DNA of 64,000 nucleotides, taken from positions 2,480,001 to 2,544,000 of the forward strand of contig OZ007004.1 of the NCBI GenBank assembly GCA_963931105.1, read 5' to 3'. Positions 1 to 7,763 of this stretch are shown in pieces. The translations under genes and the position numbers were made by a program. The notes under the pieces were generated by a model. The model had not been told where the DNA came from, made no database searches, and worked only from the letters and a program-made list of their open reading frames with translations. Each line of letters begins with the position of its first letter. Within the stretch, counting starts at the first letter, position 1. The stretch comes from UMGS1590 sp900552455 (lineage in GTDB: Bacteria; Bacillota; Peptococcia; Peptococcales; Peptococcaceae).

Positions 1-351
1 CGCCAGACGCGCAGGCTCGGCAGCGGTGTTGAGCTGGGTGTAGTCGATGGTGAGCGCCGGACCATCCACGCTCTGTAAAAATTCAACGTCCTCATAGCGC
101 ATGGTCATCCAGCGCATTTTCGGCATGTCGAGATAGCCGCAGTGAATGAGATAACGCTGCAAAAGTTCCGGCAGATTTTCCAGATCCTGGCGCGCGAAAG
201 CGCCAGTCACTTCCGGCTGACGCGCCTTCGCCAGCGCCACGTCGTCAGCGAATGTTTTCTTGAGCGGCGAATACGGCAGGCGAAACCAGAGCGCCGCGCC
301 AGCAACAGCGCCAACCGTCGCCAGGCAAAGTTTTTTGAGCAAAGTCGTCAT
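1..351 (-). CDS. Hypothetical protein, N-terminal part (possible DUF6544 family); runs off the window
   Basis: An open frame of 117 codons starts with ATG at 351 behind a good GGAGAGGAG ribosome binding site and reaches the window edge without a stop, so only the N-terminus is visible. The first 25 residues form a hydrophobic segment (signal peptide or anchor, TLLKKLCLATVGAVAGAALW). Next comes a soluble region containing LPELLQRYLIHCG and a basic/aromatic stretch (MRWMTMRYED). The L-P-x-x-x-x-RYL pattern followed by beta-type sequence resembles DUF6544 proteins, but this is pattern memory, not a search. It lies 110 bp downstream of the ABC transporter operon on the same strand and may be its last gene. 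Function unknown. Confidence 0.75.
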   Translation of the reverse strand, partial: MTTLLKKLCLATVGAVAGAALWFRLPYSPLKKTFADDVALAKARQPEVTGAFARQDLENLPELLQRYLIHCGYLDMPKMRWMTMRYEDVEFLQSVDGPALTIDYTQLNTAAEPARLA

Positions 352-461
352 CTTTTGTAGCTCCTCTCCTGAGAAAAATACACGTGCTATTTTCATTATG
401 CCAACGCCATTTCCCTTCGTCAAGAAAAAACAGCCGGCAATGGATCACCGACTGCGCTTCC

Positions 462-1220
462 CTACAACGCTGCGTCAATGAGCGCTTGCGTGTACGGATG
501 CTGTGGCTGCTGGATGATGGCGTCGGGCGTTCCCTGTTCGACGATGCGGCCGTTGTGCATGACGAGGGCGCGGTCGCAAAACTCCTGCACGAGGGCGAGG
601 TCGTGGCTGATAAAGAGAATGGCGAGGCCGGTCTGCCGGCGCAGATCAGCGAGCAGCTCGAGGATCTGCTTCTGCACGGTGACATCGAGGGCGCTGGTGG
701 CTTCGTCGCAGATGAGCAGCTGTGGCTGGATGGCGAGGGCACGGGCGATCGCAGCGCGTTGACACTGACCGCCGCTGACTTCGTGGGGATAGCGGCGAGC
801 GATCTCTGGCGCAAGCCCGCACTGGACGAGAAGGTCTGCCACGCGCGCTTCTCGCTCGCGACGTGTGCAGCCGTTTGTGCGTAGGCTTTCGCCGATGCCG
901 TCGCAGAGGGTGCGCCGCGGATCAAACGAGGCGGCTGTCTGCTGAAAAACCATCTGCACCTGCTGGTAATACGCGCGCAGGGCGCGTCTGCGGAGCGCGC
1001 CGATCTCCTGCCCATCGAAGCGGATCGTGCCGGCACATTTCGGAACGAGCTGCAAAATGGCGCGGGCCAGGGTGCTCTTCCCGCTGCCGGAGCCGCCGAC
1101 GACACCGAGGGTTTCATGACGCGCCAGAGAAAAATGCACGCTCTCGGCGGCGTTGAACGTGATCGCGCCGCGCGTAAAACGCACGCTGAGGCCGCGCACT
1201 TCCAACAATGGTTTGGTCAT
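462..1220 (-). CDS. ABC transporter ATP-binding protein, OppF/DppF/NikE type
   Basis: This is the second ATPase of a peptide/nickel-family importer; it hydrolyses ATP at the inner face of the membrane to drive uptake. Visible motifs are Walker A GGSGSGKST (about residue 42), Q-loop MVFQQ, signature SGGQCQR, Walker B LLICDEATSALD and H-loop SHD. The length of 252 aa is shorter than classical OppF because the C-terminal oligopeptide-binding tail is missing. Its ribosome binding site lies inside the end of the upstream ATPase gene, with one base between that stop and this start, so translation is probably coupled. The substrate cannot be read from the ATPase; see the leader at 5373-5516 for a possible cobalamin or metal link. 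Confidence 0.93.
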   Translation of the reverse strand: MTKPLLEVRGLSVRFTRGAITFNAAESVHFSLARHETLGVVGGSGSGKSTLARAILQLVPKCAGTIRFDGQEIGALRRRALRAYYQQVQMVFQQTAASFDPRRTLCDGIGESLRTNGCTRREREARVADLLVQCGLAPEIARRYPHEVSGGQCQRAAIARALAIQPQLLICDEATSALDVTVQKQILELLADLRRQTGLAILFISHDLALVQEFCDRALVMHNGRIVEQGTPDAIIQQPQHPYTQALIDAAL

Positions 1221-1221
1221 C

Positions 1222-1992
1222 TCATTTCCTCCTTAATCGCGGCACTGCTGCGAGCAGTTCTTTTGTGTACGCTGCCTGCGGCGAAGAGAAAACCTGCGCC
1301 GTCGGCCCGGCTTCGACGATCCTGCCGGACTGGAGCACGATCACCTGATCAGCGAGCCGCTCGCAAACGCCGATGTTGTGGGTGACGAGCACAATGGCGC
1401 TGCCGTTTTTCTGTCGCAGAAAAGAAAGCGCGTCCAACACCTGGCGCTGGCTGATCATATCGAGGGCGCTGGTGGGTTCGTCGGCGAGAAGCAGCGCGGG
1501 GTTCAAAAGCATGGTGATGGCGAGCGCGACGCGCTGACTCATGCCGCCAGAGAGCGCATAGGGATAGCTGATCAGAATCTTTTCCGGCGCGGTGAGGCCG
1601 AGTTGTGTGAAGAGCGCAGCGGCGGCAGCATCGCTCTCAGCACGTGAGCAGGGATGCCGCGCGTTTAGGGTTTCATGCAGCTGATCGCCAATGGTGCGCA
1701 CAGGACAGAATGAGGCCGCCGGATCCTGAAAGATCATGCCGATGGCATTCCCGCGCAGCGCGCGCAGCGCACGCTCACTCAGCGCCGCTCCCTGAAAAGA
1801 AATGCGGCCGCTGGTGATGCGCGCATTTCCCGCGAGCAGGCCGGCAATGGCGCGCAAAAGTGTGCTCTTGCCGCTGCCGGAACCGCCCACGACGCCAAGG
1901 ATCTCGCCCGGCGCGAGGTTAAACGACACCTGCTCCAGCGCAGGCTGGCTGCCATAAGCGACGGATAGCCCGTCGACGCTCAGAAGCGCCAT
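1222..1992 (-). CDS. ABC transporter ATP-binding protein, OppD/DppD/NikD type
   Basis: First ATPase subunit of the five-gene importer, 256 aa. Walker A GGSGSGKST (about residue 36), Q-loop MIFQDP, signature LSGGMSQR, Walker B LLLADEPTSALD and H-loop THN are all present, so it should be catalytically active. It starts with ATG behind GGAGGTGGAG, 12 bp after the substrate-binding protein gene. Gene order (permease, permease, binding protein, ATPase, ATPase) is typical of the nickel/peptide/opine class. It lacks the long C-terminal extension of oligopeptide ATPases, as many nickel or small-substrate members do; that comparison is weak evidence only. Confidence 0.93.
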   Translation of the reverse strand: MALLSVDGLSVAYGSQPALEQVSFNLAPGEILGVVGGSGSGKSTLLRAIAGLLAGNARITSGRISFQGAALSERALRALRGNAIGMIFQDPAASFCPVRTIGDQLHETLNARHPCSRAESDAAAAALFTQLGLTAPEKILISYPYALSGGMSQRVALAITMLLNPALLLADEPTSALDMISQRQVLDALSFLRQKNGSAIVLVTHNIGVCERLADQVIVLQSGRIVEAGPTAQVFSSPQAAYTKELLAAVPRLRRK

Positions 1993-2004
1993 CTCTCCAC
2001 CTCC

Positions 2005-3561
2005 TTATTCTGTCTTATCAAGCGCGGCGCTGATCTCATAGTAATCGCACGGATGTGCAACGAGTCCTGTGACGCTGTCTTTGGCGATCATGCTCATGCG
2101 CAGATGGGCGCAGAAGACAAACGCATTGTCGTCCAACAGGACCTGCTGCATTTCCACGGCGAGCGCGCTGCGCGCCTCTGTGTCAAATGTCTGCGAAAGC
2201 GCAGCCGCCAGCGTTTCCAGCTGCGCGCTGTGATAAGCACCGTCGTTGTTCGACGAACTGTCGAGACAATGGTACGCGAAAAAATACTCTGGATCGCCAG
2301 TCGGCGCTGTGACCATGGCGCTGGCGTAAATGTCCCAGGCGCTGCGGTCGGCGCGGATGCGGTTGTGATCCGGTGTGCTCTGGATCTCGACATCGAAGCC
2401 GATGGCACCCAGCGTTGCCTGGGCAGATTCAGCAAGCAGCGGCAGCTCCTGTCGGCTTGGGTAGGTGAGCCAGCGCAGCACGAGGCGCTGCCCATCTTTT
2501 TCGCGCACACCGTCGCCATCGTTGTCGATCCAGCCAGCGCTTTCAAGCAGCGCAGCAGCAGCGGCTGGATCATAGCTTTCTGCCTGAACAGCGTCGCCGC
2601 CAAAGCTGAAATTCGCCGGAAACGCGCCTGCAGCAGCCTCGCCGTTGCCAGCCATCAGCGCCTCCGCAAAGCCCTCCTTATCAATGCCGAGGGCAATGGC
2701 CTGGCGCACAGCCGGATCGCTGGTGATCGGGCTGTCGAAATTCATCGCCGCGAAAAATGTGCGGCTTGTGGCGCAGCTTGTGAAACGATAGCCGTCGTTT
2801 TCAAACAGCGGATAGCTGACATACGGCATGCCGTAGGCAGCGTCGATCTCGCCAGATCGCAGCGCCATGGTCAGCGTATCGCCGTCGGAAATGGTGCGCA
2901 CAGTGATGTGATCGAGCTTGGGCGTGCCGTTCCAGTAATCGCTGTTGGGCGCAAGCTCCAGCCGACTGTCTGTGACGAGGGCCACCGCCTTGTAAGGACC
3001 AGTGCCAACGACGACGCCATCCTCGCCGACGCCAGCGTCCATGTCGATGATGCAGGCGTAGGGATCGGCGAGAAAACTTGGCAGCGCCGGCACGGGAATC
3101 CCTGTGCGGATCGTGAGGGTCTGTCCCTCTGCTGAGATCGCAGCGATGTGCAGATCGCCAGCGGCACGCGCATGCGTCTGCACGAGCGCGTCGAGACATT
3201 CCTTCGCCGCCTGCGCATCGAGGATGCGTCCGCTCGAAAAGCGAATGCCTTCGCACAGCGTGATGCGCCAGGTCAGCGCATTCTCCTGCGCGATCGTTTC
3301 CGCCAGCCAGGGCTCCAGCTGCATCTCGTCTGTGAAGCGGAACAGCGTTTCGCCAACACCGTAACGAATGCAGGCCCAGCCGCTGTTGTCGCGATGCGGA
3401 TTGATGTCCGGCTCGCCATTTTCAGCGTTGAAGGTGGTGTCGCCAAAAACGAAGGTTTTGCCCTGCGTCTGCTGCGTCGCCTCCTCTTCCACTGCACAGC
3501 CGCAAAAGCCGAACGCCAGCGCAAACAGCGCCAGCAGCAAAAATAAACGAGATTTTTTCAT
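2005..3561 (-). CDS. Extracellular substrate-binding lipoprotein of the ABC importer (SBP_bac_5 family)
   Basis: Family 5 solute-binding protein (NikA/DppA/OppA fold), 518 aa. I take ATG at 3561 because it begins a classical signal peptide (MKKSRLFLLLALFALAFGFCG) ending near a cysteine that could be lipidated. It also overlaps the upstream permease stop in an ATGA, implying coupling; the longer upstream frame is a read-through artefact. Family hallmarks include the PDINPHRDN segment after the signal, W.ITLCEGIRFSSG, VGTGPYKAV and AIDKEGFAEALMAGNG. The protein should sit on the outer face of the membrane and deliver its ligand to the two permeases. The ligand is unknown: nickel, cobalt/corrinoid, heme and peptides are all handled by this family. 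Confidence 0.92.
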   Translation of the reverse strand: MKKSRLFLLLALFALAFGFCGCAVEEEATQQTQGKTFVFGDTTFNAENGEPDINPHRDNSGWACIRYGVGETLFRFTDEMQLEPWLAETIAQENALTWRITLCEGIRFSSGRILDAQAAKECLDALVQTHARAAGDLHIAAISAEGQTLTIRTGIPVPALPSFLADPYACIIDMDAGVGEDGVVVGTGPYKAVALVTDSRLELAPNSDYWNGTPKLDHITVRTISDGDTLTMALRSGEIDAAYGMPYVSYPLFENDGYRFTSCATSRTFFAAMNFDSPITSDPAVRQAIALGIDKEGFAEALMAGNGEAAAGAFPANFSFGGDAVQAESYDPAAAAALLESAGWIDNDGDGVREKDGQRLVLRWLTYPSRQELPLLAESAQATLGAIGFDVEIQSTPDHNRIRADRSAWDIYASAMVTAPTGDPEYFFAYHCLDSSSNNDGAYHSAQLETLAAALSQTFDTEARSALAVEMQQVLLDDNAFVFCAHLRMSMIAKDSVTGLVAHPCDYYEISAALDKTE

Positions 3562-4388
3562 CGCAGCGTCCCCCTGTTGCGTGGATCGAGCGCGTCGCGC
3601 AGCGCATCGCCAAAAAGATTGAACAGCGCCACAGCGACAAAAATGCCAATCCCCGGCGTCAACACCACCCAGGGATAAACCCAGAGCAGGCTGCGCCCGG
3701 CACTCATCATGCTGCCCCATTCCGCCGTCGGCGGCTCAGCGCCGAGACCGAGAAACGACAGCGCCGCAAGCTCCATCATCATCGTGCCGATGTCGAGCAC
3801 CGCTGTGACAAGGATCTGCCCGCCAATGTTCGGCAGAATATGGCGCCACACAAGGCCAGCCGTTGTATTTCCTGCAAGCCGAGCCGCGGCGATAAAATCT
3901 GCGCCGAACAGCGTCCGCGTTTGGCTGCGCGCAAGGCGGGCGTATTTCGGCCAGCTCACCGCAGCCAGCGCCAGCACCGCGCCCCAGATGCCGCCATCGA
4001 TCACCGCCGCAAGCGCCAGCGCGAAAACGATTCCCGGAAAAGCCAGACAAACGTCTGCAATACGCATGAAAAGCGTGTCGATCACGCCGCCGCAGATCGC
4101 GCAGAGCACACCGACCAGCGTACCGCAAGAAGCGATCACCGCTACCAGCACCAGCGCTGAAAAAATGCTCGTCTGCGCGCCGACGATCACCCGCGAGAGC
4201 AGATCGCGACCGAAGCGGTCTGTGCCAAAGGGATGCGCCCAGCTCGGCGCTTCCAGCGCATGTGCAAGATCCTGCGCGTAGGGATCGTAGGGACAGATCT
4301 GCGCCGCAAACACCGTTGCCACAAGCAGCATCCCCACCAGCGCTGCAAAGAAAACGAGCCGCTTTTGGCCAAACACTTCAGCGCTCAT
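3558..4388 (-). CDS. ABC transporter permease, DppC/OppC/NikC type
   Basis: Second membrane subunit, 276 aa. The start at 4388 has a strong AAGGAGGT site eight bases upstream, overlaps the end of the first permease gene by 11 bp, and gives a standard N-terminus. The longer frame to 4463 adds a cysteine-rich tail that does not look real. Visible features are one N-terminal membrane segment, the family motif HPFGTDRFGRDLLSRVIVGA, and five further hydrophobic segments. The EAA-like loop spans about residues 145-190 (IAAARLAGNTTAGLVWRHILPN). The protein ends DALRDALDPRNRG, normal for this family. Confidence 0.93.
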   Translation of the reverse strand: MSAEVFGQKRLVFFAALVGMLLVATVFAAQICPYDPYAQDLAHALEAPSWAHPFGTDRFGRDLLSRVIVGAQTSIFSALVLVAVIASCGTLVGVLCAICGGVIDTLFMRIADVCLAFPGIVFALALAAVIDGGIWGAVLALAAVSWPKYARLARSQTRTLFGADFIAAARLAGNTTAGLVWRHILPNIGGQILVTAVLDIGTMMMELAALSFLGLGAEPPTAEWGSMMSAGRSLLWVYPWVVLTPGIGIFVAVALFNLFGDALRDALDPRNRGTLR

Positions 4389-5328
4389 CGCTCGCACCTC
4401 CTTCGCGCAGACGCGGATCAAGAATAGGCTGCAGCAGATCTGTGAGCAGATTGATGAGCACATAGATTAGCGCCATCCACACCACATAAGCCTGGATCAT
4501 CGGATAATCGCGCATACTCACCGCATCCACCGCCAGCTTGCCGACGCCGTCCCACATGAAGATCGTTTCAACAACCGCCATGCCGCCCAGCAAGCTGCCG
4601 CAAGACAGCGCCAGCAGCGTCATGATCGTCGACAGCGCCGCGCGCAGCACGCTTTTCACCAGCGTCGTGCGAAAAGGAATGCCCCGCGCTCTGGCGCCGA
4701 GCACATACGCCTTGCTCAGCTCCTCCAGCACCGCCGCGCGCACCTGGCGCAAATACCGCGACGACATCGCGATCGCCAGCGTCAGCGTCGGCAGCACCGC
4801 GCTCGCCAGACTTGTTCTCTCGGCGATCACCGGAAAGAGCGGGATGCGGATGGAAAACAGCATCATCAGCACCAGCGCCACGAAAAAATTCGGCAGACTG
4901 TTGCCGACAAAGCTCGCTGCGCGGATAATAAAATCCGTTGCACGATTTTGCCGCACGGCAGCGAGGATTCCCAGCGGAATCGAGATCACCAGCGTCAGCA
5001 GCATCGACATCGCCGCAAGCAGCAGCGTCGCCGGCAGCTTCGACAGAAACGTCGCAAACACATCCTCGCCAGACACATAGCTCACGCCCAAATCTCCGCG
5101 CAGAAATCCTTCCAGCCAGATCAAATACTGCACCAGAAACGGCTTATCCAGCCCCAGCTTCGCGCGCTCAGCGGCGAGCGCTTCCGCAGACAGCTGCACG
5201 CCCGACGCATCCACGCGCGCCAGCACCGCGTCACCGCCGGCGAGATGCATCAGCGCAAAAGAAAGAAAGGTAATCCCGAACAAGATCGGAACCAGCGCCA
5301 GCAGGCGCTGAATGATGAGTCTTCGCAT
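4378..5328 (-). CDS. ABC transporter permease, DppB/OppB/NikB type
   Basis: First gene of the importer operon, 316 aa. ATG at 5328 is chosen because an AAAGGAGG site lies six bases before it; an earlier in-frame ATG overlaps that site. The N-terminus (RRLIIQRLLALVPILFGITFLSF) is typical of the family. The periplasmic loop contains the usual AERAKLGLDKPFLVQYLIWL, and the EAA loop (YVLGARARGIPFRTTLVKSVLR) is clear. Six membrane segments are visible. Expression is probably set by the cobalamin-riboswitch-like leader and terminator immediately upstream. Confidence 0.94.
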   Translation of the reverse strand: MRRLIIQRLLALVPILFGITFLSFALMHLAGGDAVLARVDASGVQLSAEALAAERAKLGLDKPFLVQYLIWLEGFLRGDLGVSYVSGEDVFATFLSKLPATLLLAAMSMLLTLVISIPLGILAAVRQNRATDFIIRAASFVGNSLPNFFVALVLMMLFSIRIPLFPVIAERTSLASAVLPTLTLAIAMSSRYLRQVRAAVLEELSKAYVLGARARGIPFRTTLVKSVLRAALSTIMTLLALSCGSLLGGMAVVETIFMWDGVGKLAVDAVSMRDYPMIQAYVVWMALIYVLINLLTDLLQPILDPRLREGGASDER

Positions 5329-5372
5329 GATGCCTCCTTTCATCGTCGTGAACGGTCGTCGCTTTCTCGCGC

Positions 5373-5516
5373 AAAAAAAGTCTGCTGCAGGTCTTCTGAC
5401 TCATGCAACAGACTTCTGTCTGAATGTCGTTTATAAAATCTTCGTCCGTGTGGACCGGAGAATTCGTTCCCCGCGCGTCTGCTTCAGCAGCGCCATGAGA
5501 TTATTCTAACACAATG
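5373..5516 (-). promoter_or_regulatory. Cobalamin-riboswitch-like leader with a Rho-independent terminator, upstream of the ABC importer
   Basis: Read on the minus strand, the leader contains GAGTCAGAAGACCTGC (5387-5402), which matches the 3' B12-box of cobalamin riboswitches. About 70 bases before it is a GGGGAAC/AATTCTCC/GGTCC-GGAC core. A possible P1 pairs CTGCTG (5484-5489) with CAGCAG (5383-5388). A terminator stem pairs AGTCTGTTGC (5414-5405) with GCAGCAGACT (5388-5379), followed by seven T (5379-5373); its second arm overlaps the box, which suits a ligand-dependent off switch. The aptamer is shorter than usual (about 120 nt), so it may be a compact variant. A TAGAAT -10-like element lies at about 5504-5509. 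Confidence 0.55.
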
Positions 5517-5555
5517 TCAAAACATACGAAAGCCCTATTTTCATCACGCGTCGGC

Positions 5556-5993
5556 TCAGAGCTTCTTCTCCAGCTTCACCATCTGATAGATCGCCACACC
5601 TTCGACAAAGAGAAAGGCAGCAATGAGCATCAACAGCACCACCAGCTCCACCTGCATCAGGCCGAAGCAGATGATCAGCGCCGCGAACAGATAGCTCATC
5701 ACATCGTAGGCGCGCGCCTTCGCAGCGTTGGCAATGAAAATGCGCCGCTCATCCGTACGCTCCACCTCCAGCTCGAACGCCAGCTCCGGATTTCCCCGCA
5801 GCGCCCGCTCCCGCAGAAGCTCGCCAGCGCCCCAGCCAAACGCTCCGCAGCCGATACCCATGAAGTAATACGGCAACACCTCCATCACCCCTTCGTCAGC
5901 AGGGAAAAATTTCAACAGCACAAATCCTGCGATCACCAGCGCAATGCCGCCGATCGTGAACGCAATGGATTTTCTTTTACTCCCAGTGGTCAT
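5556..5993 (-). CDS. Small four-helix membrane protein of unknown function, paired with an XRE regulator
   Basis: 145 aa with about four hydrophobic segments (roughly residues 9-28, 38-60, 95-112 and 115-138). Between helices 2 and 3 lies a charged cytoplasmic stretch (LLRERALRGNPELAFELEVERTDERR). It overlaps the stop of the upstream regulator gene by four bases (ATGA), so the two are translated together. XRE regulator plus small membrane protein is a common Bacillota arrangement, and the membrane partner is usually uncharacterised. No catalytic motif is visible. Confidence 0.85.
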   Translation of the reverse strand: MTTGSKRKSIAFTIGGIALVIAGFVLLKFFPADEGVMEVLPYYFMGIGCGAFGWGAGELLRERALRGNPELAFELEVERTDERRIFIANAAKARAYDVMSYLFAALIICFGLMQVELVVLLMLIAAFLFVEGVAIYQMVKLEKKL

Positions 5994-6196
5994 GGTTCTT
6001 CCTCCTCCTCATAAATGAAAATCTCTTCGATCGTCAGTCCAAAATAGCGAGCAATCTTGAACGCCAGCAGGATCGACGGATTGTAACGCCCCTTCTCCAG
6101 GGAGCTGATCGTCTGGCGCGACACCGAAAGCGCGCGCGCCAACTCCTCCTGGCGCAAACCACGCGCCTTGCGAATCTCTTCCAGTCGATTTTTCAT
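5990..6196 (-). CDS. XRE-family helix-turn-helix regulator
   Basis: 68 aa, essentially a single HTH_3 domain: RLEEIRKARGLRQEELARALSVSRQTISSLEKGRYNPS, followed by a helix and an acidic tail (EEEEEP). It resembles small repressors of the YozG/YgzD type. Start ATG at 6196 with a CAGGAGGTG site. It probably represses itself: two near-identical dyad elements flank its promoter (6214-6289), one over the -35 and one just downstream of the start of transcription. It may also influence the divergent AmmeMemoRadiSam operon. Confidence 0.93.
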   Translation of the reverse strand: MKNRLEEIRKARGLRQEELARALSVSRQTISSLEKGRYNPSILLAFKIARYFGLTIEEIFIYEEEEEP

Positions 6197-6213
6197 CGGC
6201 GTTCACCTCCTGC

Positions 6214-6331
6214 GAAAATGTAAAGCTCGCTTTCCATCTATGGGTTCAGTATACCAACCGCCACAGAAAATGTCAAGTGCACTTTCCATTTCTGACAATT
6301 TTTCGCAAAATGAAATGCAATGTGCTATACT
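6214..6331. promoter_or_regulatory. Divergent promoter region with two 24-bp operator repeats for the XRE regulator
   Basis: Minus-strand promoter: TTGACA (6271-6276), 17 bp, TATACT (6248-6253). Two near-copies of one element occur at 6214-6237 and 6266-6289; both read GAAAATG..AAG....CTTTCCAT with an inner dyad (AAAGC..GCTTT, AAGTGCACTT), starts 52 bp apart. Copy 2 contains the -35; copy 1 lies at the expected transcript start. This is a typical autorepression layout. A plus-strand -10 (TATACT, 6326-6331) serves the 6375 gene, with only a weak -35. Confidence 0.7.
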
Positions 6332-6374
6332 AAAACAAACGAACCATTCTCAACATCGAAAGGAGTGTTGGACC

Positions 6375-7763
6375 ATGTCCATGCTTGGCGCTATCATAAC
6401 CCCTCATCCACCGGTGCTGCTGCCGGAAGTCGGCGGCGGCCGCGAGCGCGAGATCGCCGCCACCGACCGCGCCATGCGCACCGCTGCAGAAACCGTCGCT
6501 GCCTGGCAGCCGGATGTGATCATCGTCAGCTCACCGCACACGATCCTCTACCGCGATTATTTCCACATCGCACCTGGAGACGGCGCAGTCGGCGACATGA
6601 GCCGCTTTGGCGCGCCAGAGGTGCGCATCCAGGCCAGCTACGACACATTGCTGCGCGAAGAGATCATCCGCCGCGCTGAATCGGAAGGTCTCCACGCCGG
6701 CACATTGGGCCAGCGCGATCCCGAGCTGGATCACGGCGTGCTGATCCCGCTCTACTATCTGCGCAAGGCCGGCGTGCGTTGCCCGATCGTGCGCATGGGG
6801 CTTTCTGGCTTTTCGCCGCTCGACCACTACCGCCTCGGCAAATGTGTGCAGGACGCAGTGAACGCCCTCGGCCGTCGCGCCGTTTTTCTCGCCAGCGGCG
6901 ACCTCTCGCACAAGCTCAAAGCCGACGGTCCTTACGGCTATGCGCCAGAGGGACCACAGTTTGACGACGCCGTCACCCACACCATGGCCAGCGGCGATTT
7001 TCTTGAATTTCTCACCATCGATCCCGCGCTCTGCGAACGCGCAGCAGAATGCGGCCTGCGCAGTTTTCAAGTGATGGCCGGCGCCCTCGACGGACTCGCT
7101 GTAGAGCCACAGCTTTTGAGCCACGAAGGTACCTTCGGCGTTGGCTACGCGATCGCGCTCTTCCCGGTCACCGGACGCGACGACAGCCGCTGCTACGAGA
7201 AAGATTATCTCCTCGCGAAAAACGATCGCCTCGCGACACGCAAAGCAAGCGAAGACCCCTGGGTCAAACTTGCGCGCCGCTCTCTTGAAACCTACGTCAA
7301 AACCAGTCAGCGACTGACCAGCCTGCCAGAAGATCTGCCAACGGAAATGACCACGCAACAGGCCGGCGCATTCGTTTCTTTGCACAAAAACGGCCAGCTG
7401 CGCGGCTGTATCGGCACCATCGCACCAACCTGCGACAATCTCGCCTGGGAGATCGTGCAGAACGCCGTTTCCGCCTGTTCCCGCGATCCACGCTTCTCAC
7501 CCGTTCGCCCGGATGAGCTCGATGAGCTGGAATACAGTGTTGACGTGCTGGGCGCGCCGGAGCCAGTCGATTCGCCAGCAGCCCTCGATCCGAAAACCTA
7601 CGGCGTCATCGTCTCCTGCGGCGGCAGACGCGGACTGCTCCTGCCAGATCTTGACGGCGTCGACAGCGTGGAGGCGCAGCTTTCCATCGCACTGCAGAAA
7701 GGCGGCATTCGCGAAAACGAGACATACAAGATCGAGCGCTTCAAGGTGGTGCGTCACCTATGA
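6375..7763 (+). CDS. AmmeMemoRadiSam system protein B-A fusion (MEMO1/LigB-like domain + AMMECR1 domain)
   Basis: 462 aa from ATG at 6375 behind AAAGGAGTG; upstream in-frame ATGs lie in the promoter. The N-terminal part (about 1-270) is the MEMO/LigB-like fold, the non-heme iron extradiol dioxygenase superfamily: MLGAIITPHPPVLLPEVG, VIIVSSPHT, the DHG of ELDHGVLIPLYYL, and SGDLSHKL supply the usual His/Asp set. The C-terminal part (about 295-462) is AMMECR1: PWVKLARRSLETYV and the signature LRGCIGTI. These two proteins and a radical SAM enzyme form a widespread trio of unresolved biochemical function. Here B and A are one polypeptide, and the radical SAM gene overlaps by four bases. Confidence 0.93.
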   Translation: MSMLGAIITPHPPVLLPEVGGGREREIAATDRAMRTAAETVAAWQPDVIIVSSPHTILYRDYFHIAPGDGAVGDMSRFGAPEVRIQASYDTLLREEIIRRAESEGLHAGTLGQRDPELDHGVLIPLYYLRKAGVRCPIVRMGLSGFSPLDHYRLGKCVQDAVNALGRRAVFLASGDLSHKLKADGPYGYAPEGPQFDDAVTHTMASGDFLEFLTIDPALCERAAECGLRSFQVMAGALDGLAVEPQLLSHEGTFGVGYAIALFPVTGRDDSRCYEKDYLLAKNDRLATRKASEDPWVKLARRSLETYVKTSQRLTSLPEDLPTEMTTQQAGAFVSLHKNGQLRGCIGTIAPTCDNLAWEIVQNAVSACSRDPRFSPVRPDELDELEYSVDVLGAPEPVDSPAALDPKTYGVIVSCGGRRGLLLPDLDGVDSVEAQLSIALQKGGIRENETYKIERFKVVRHL

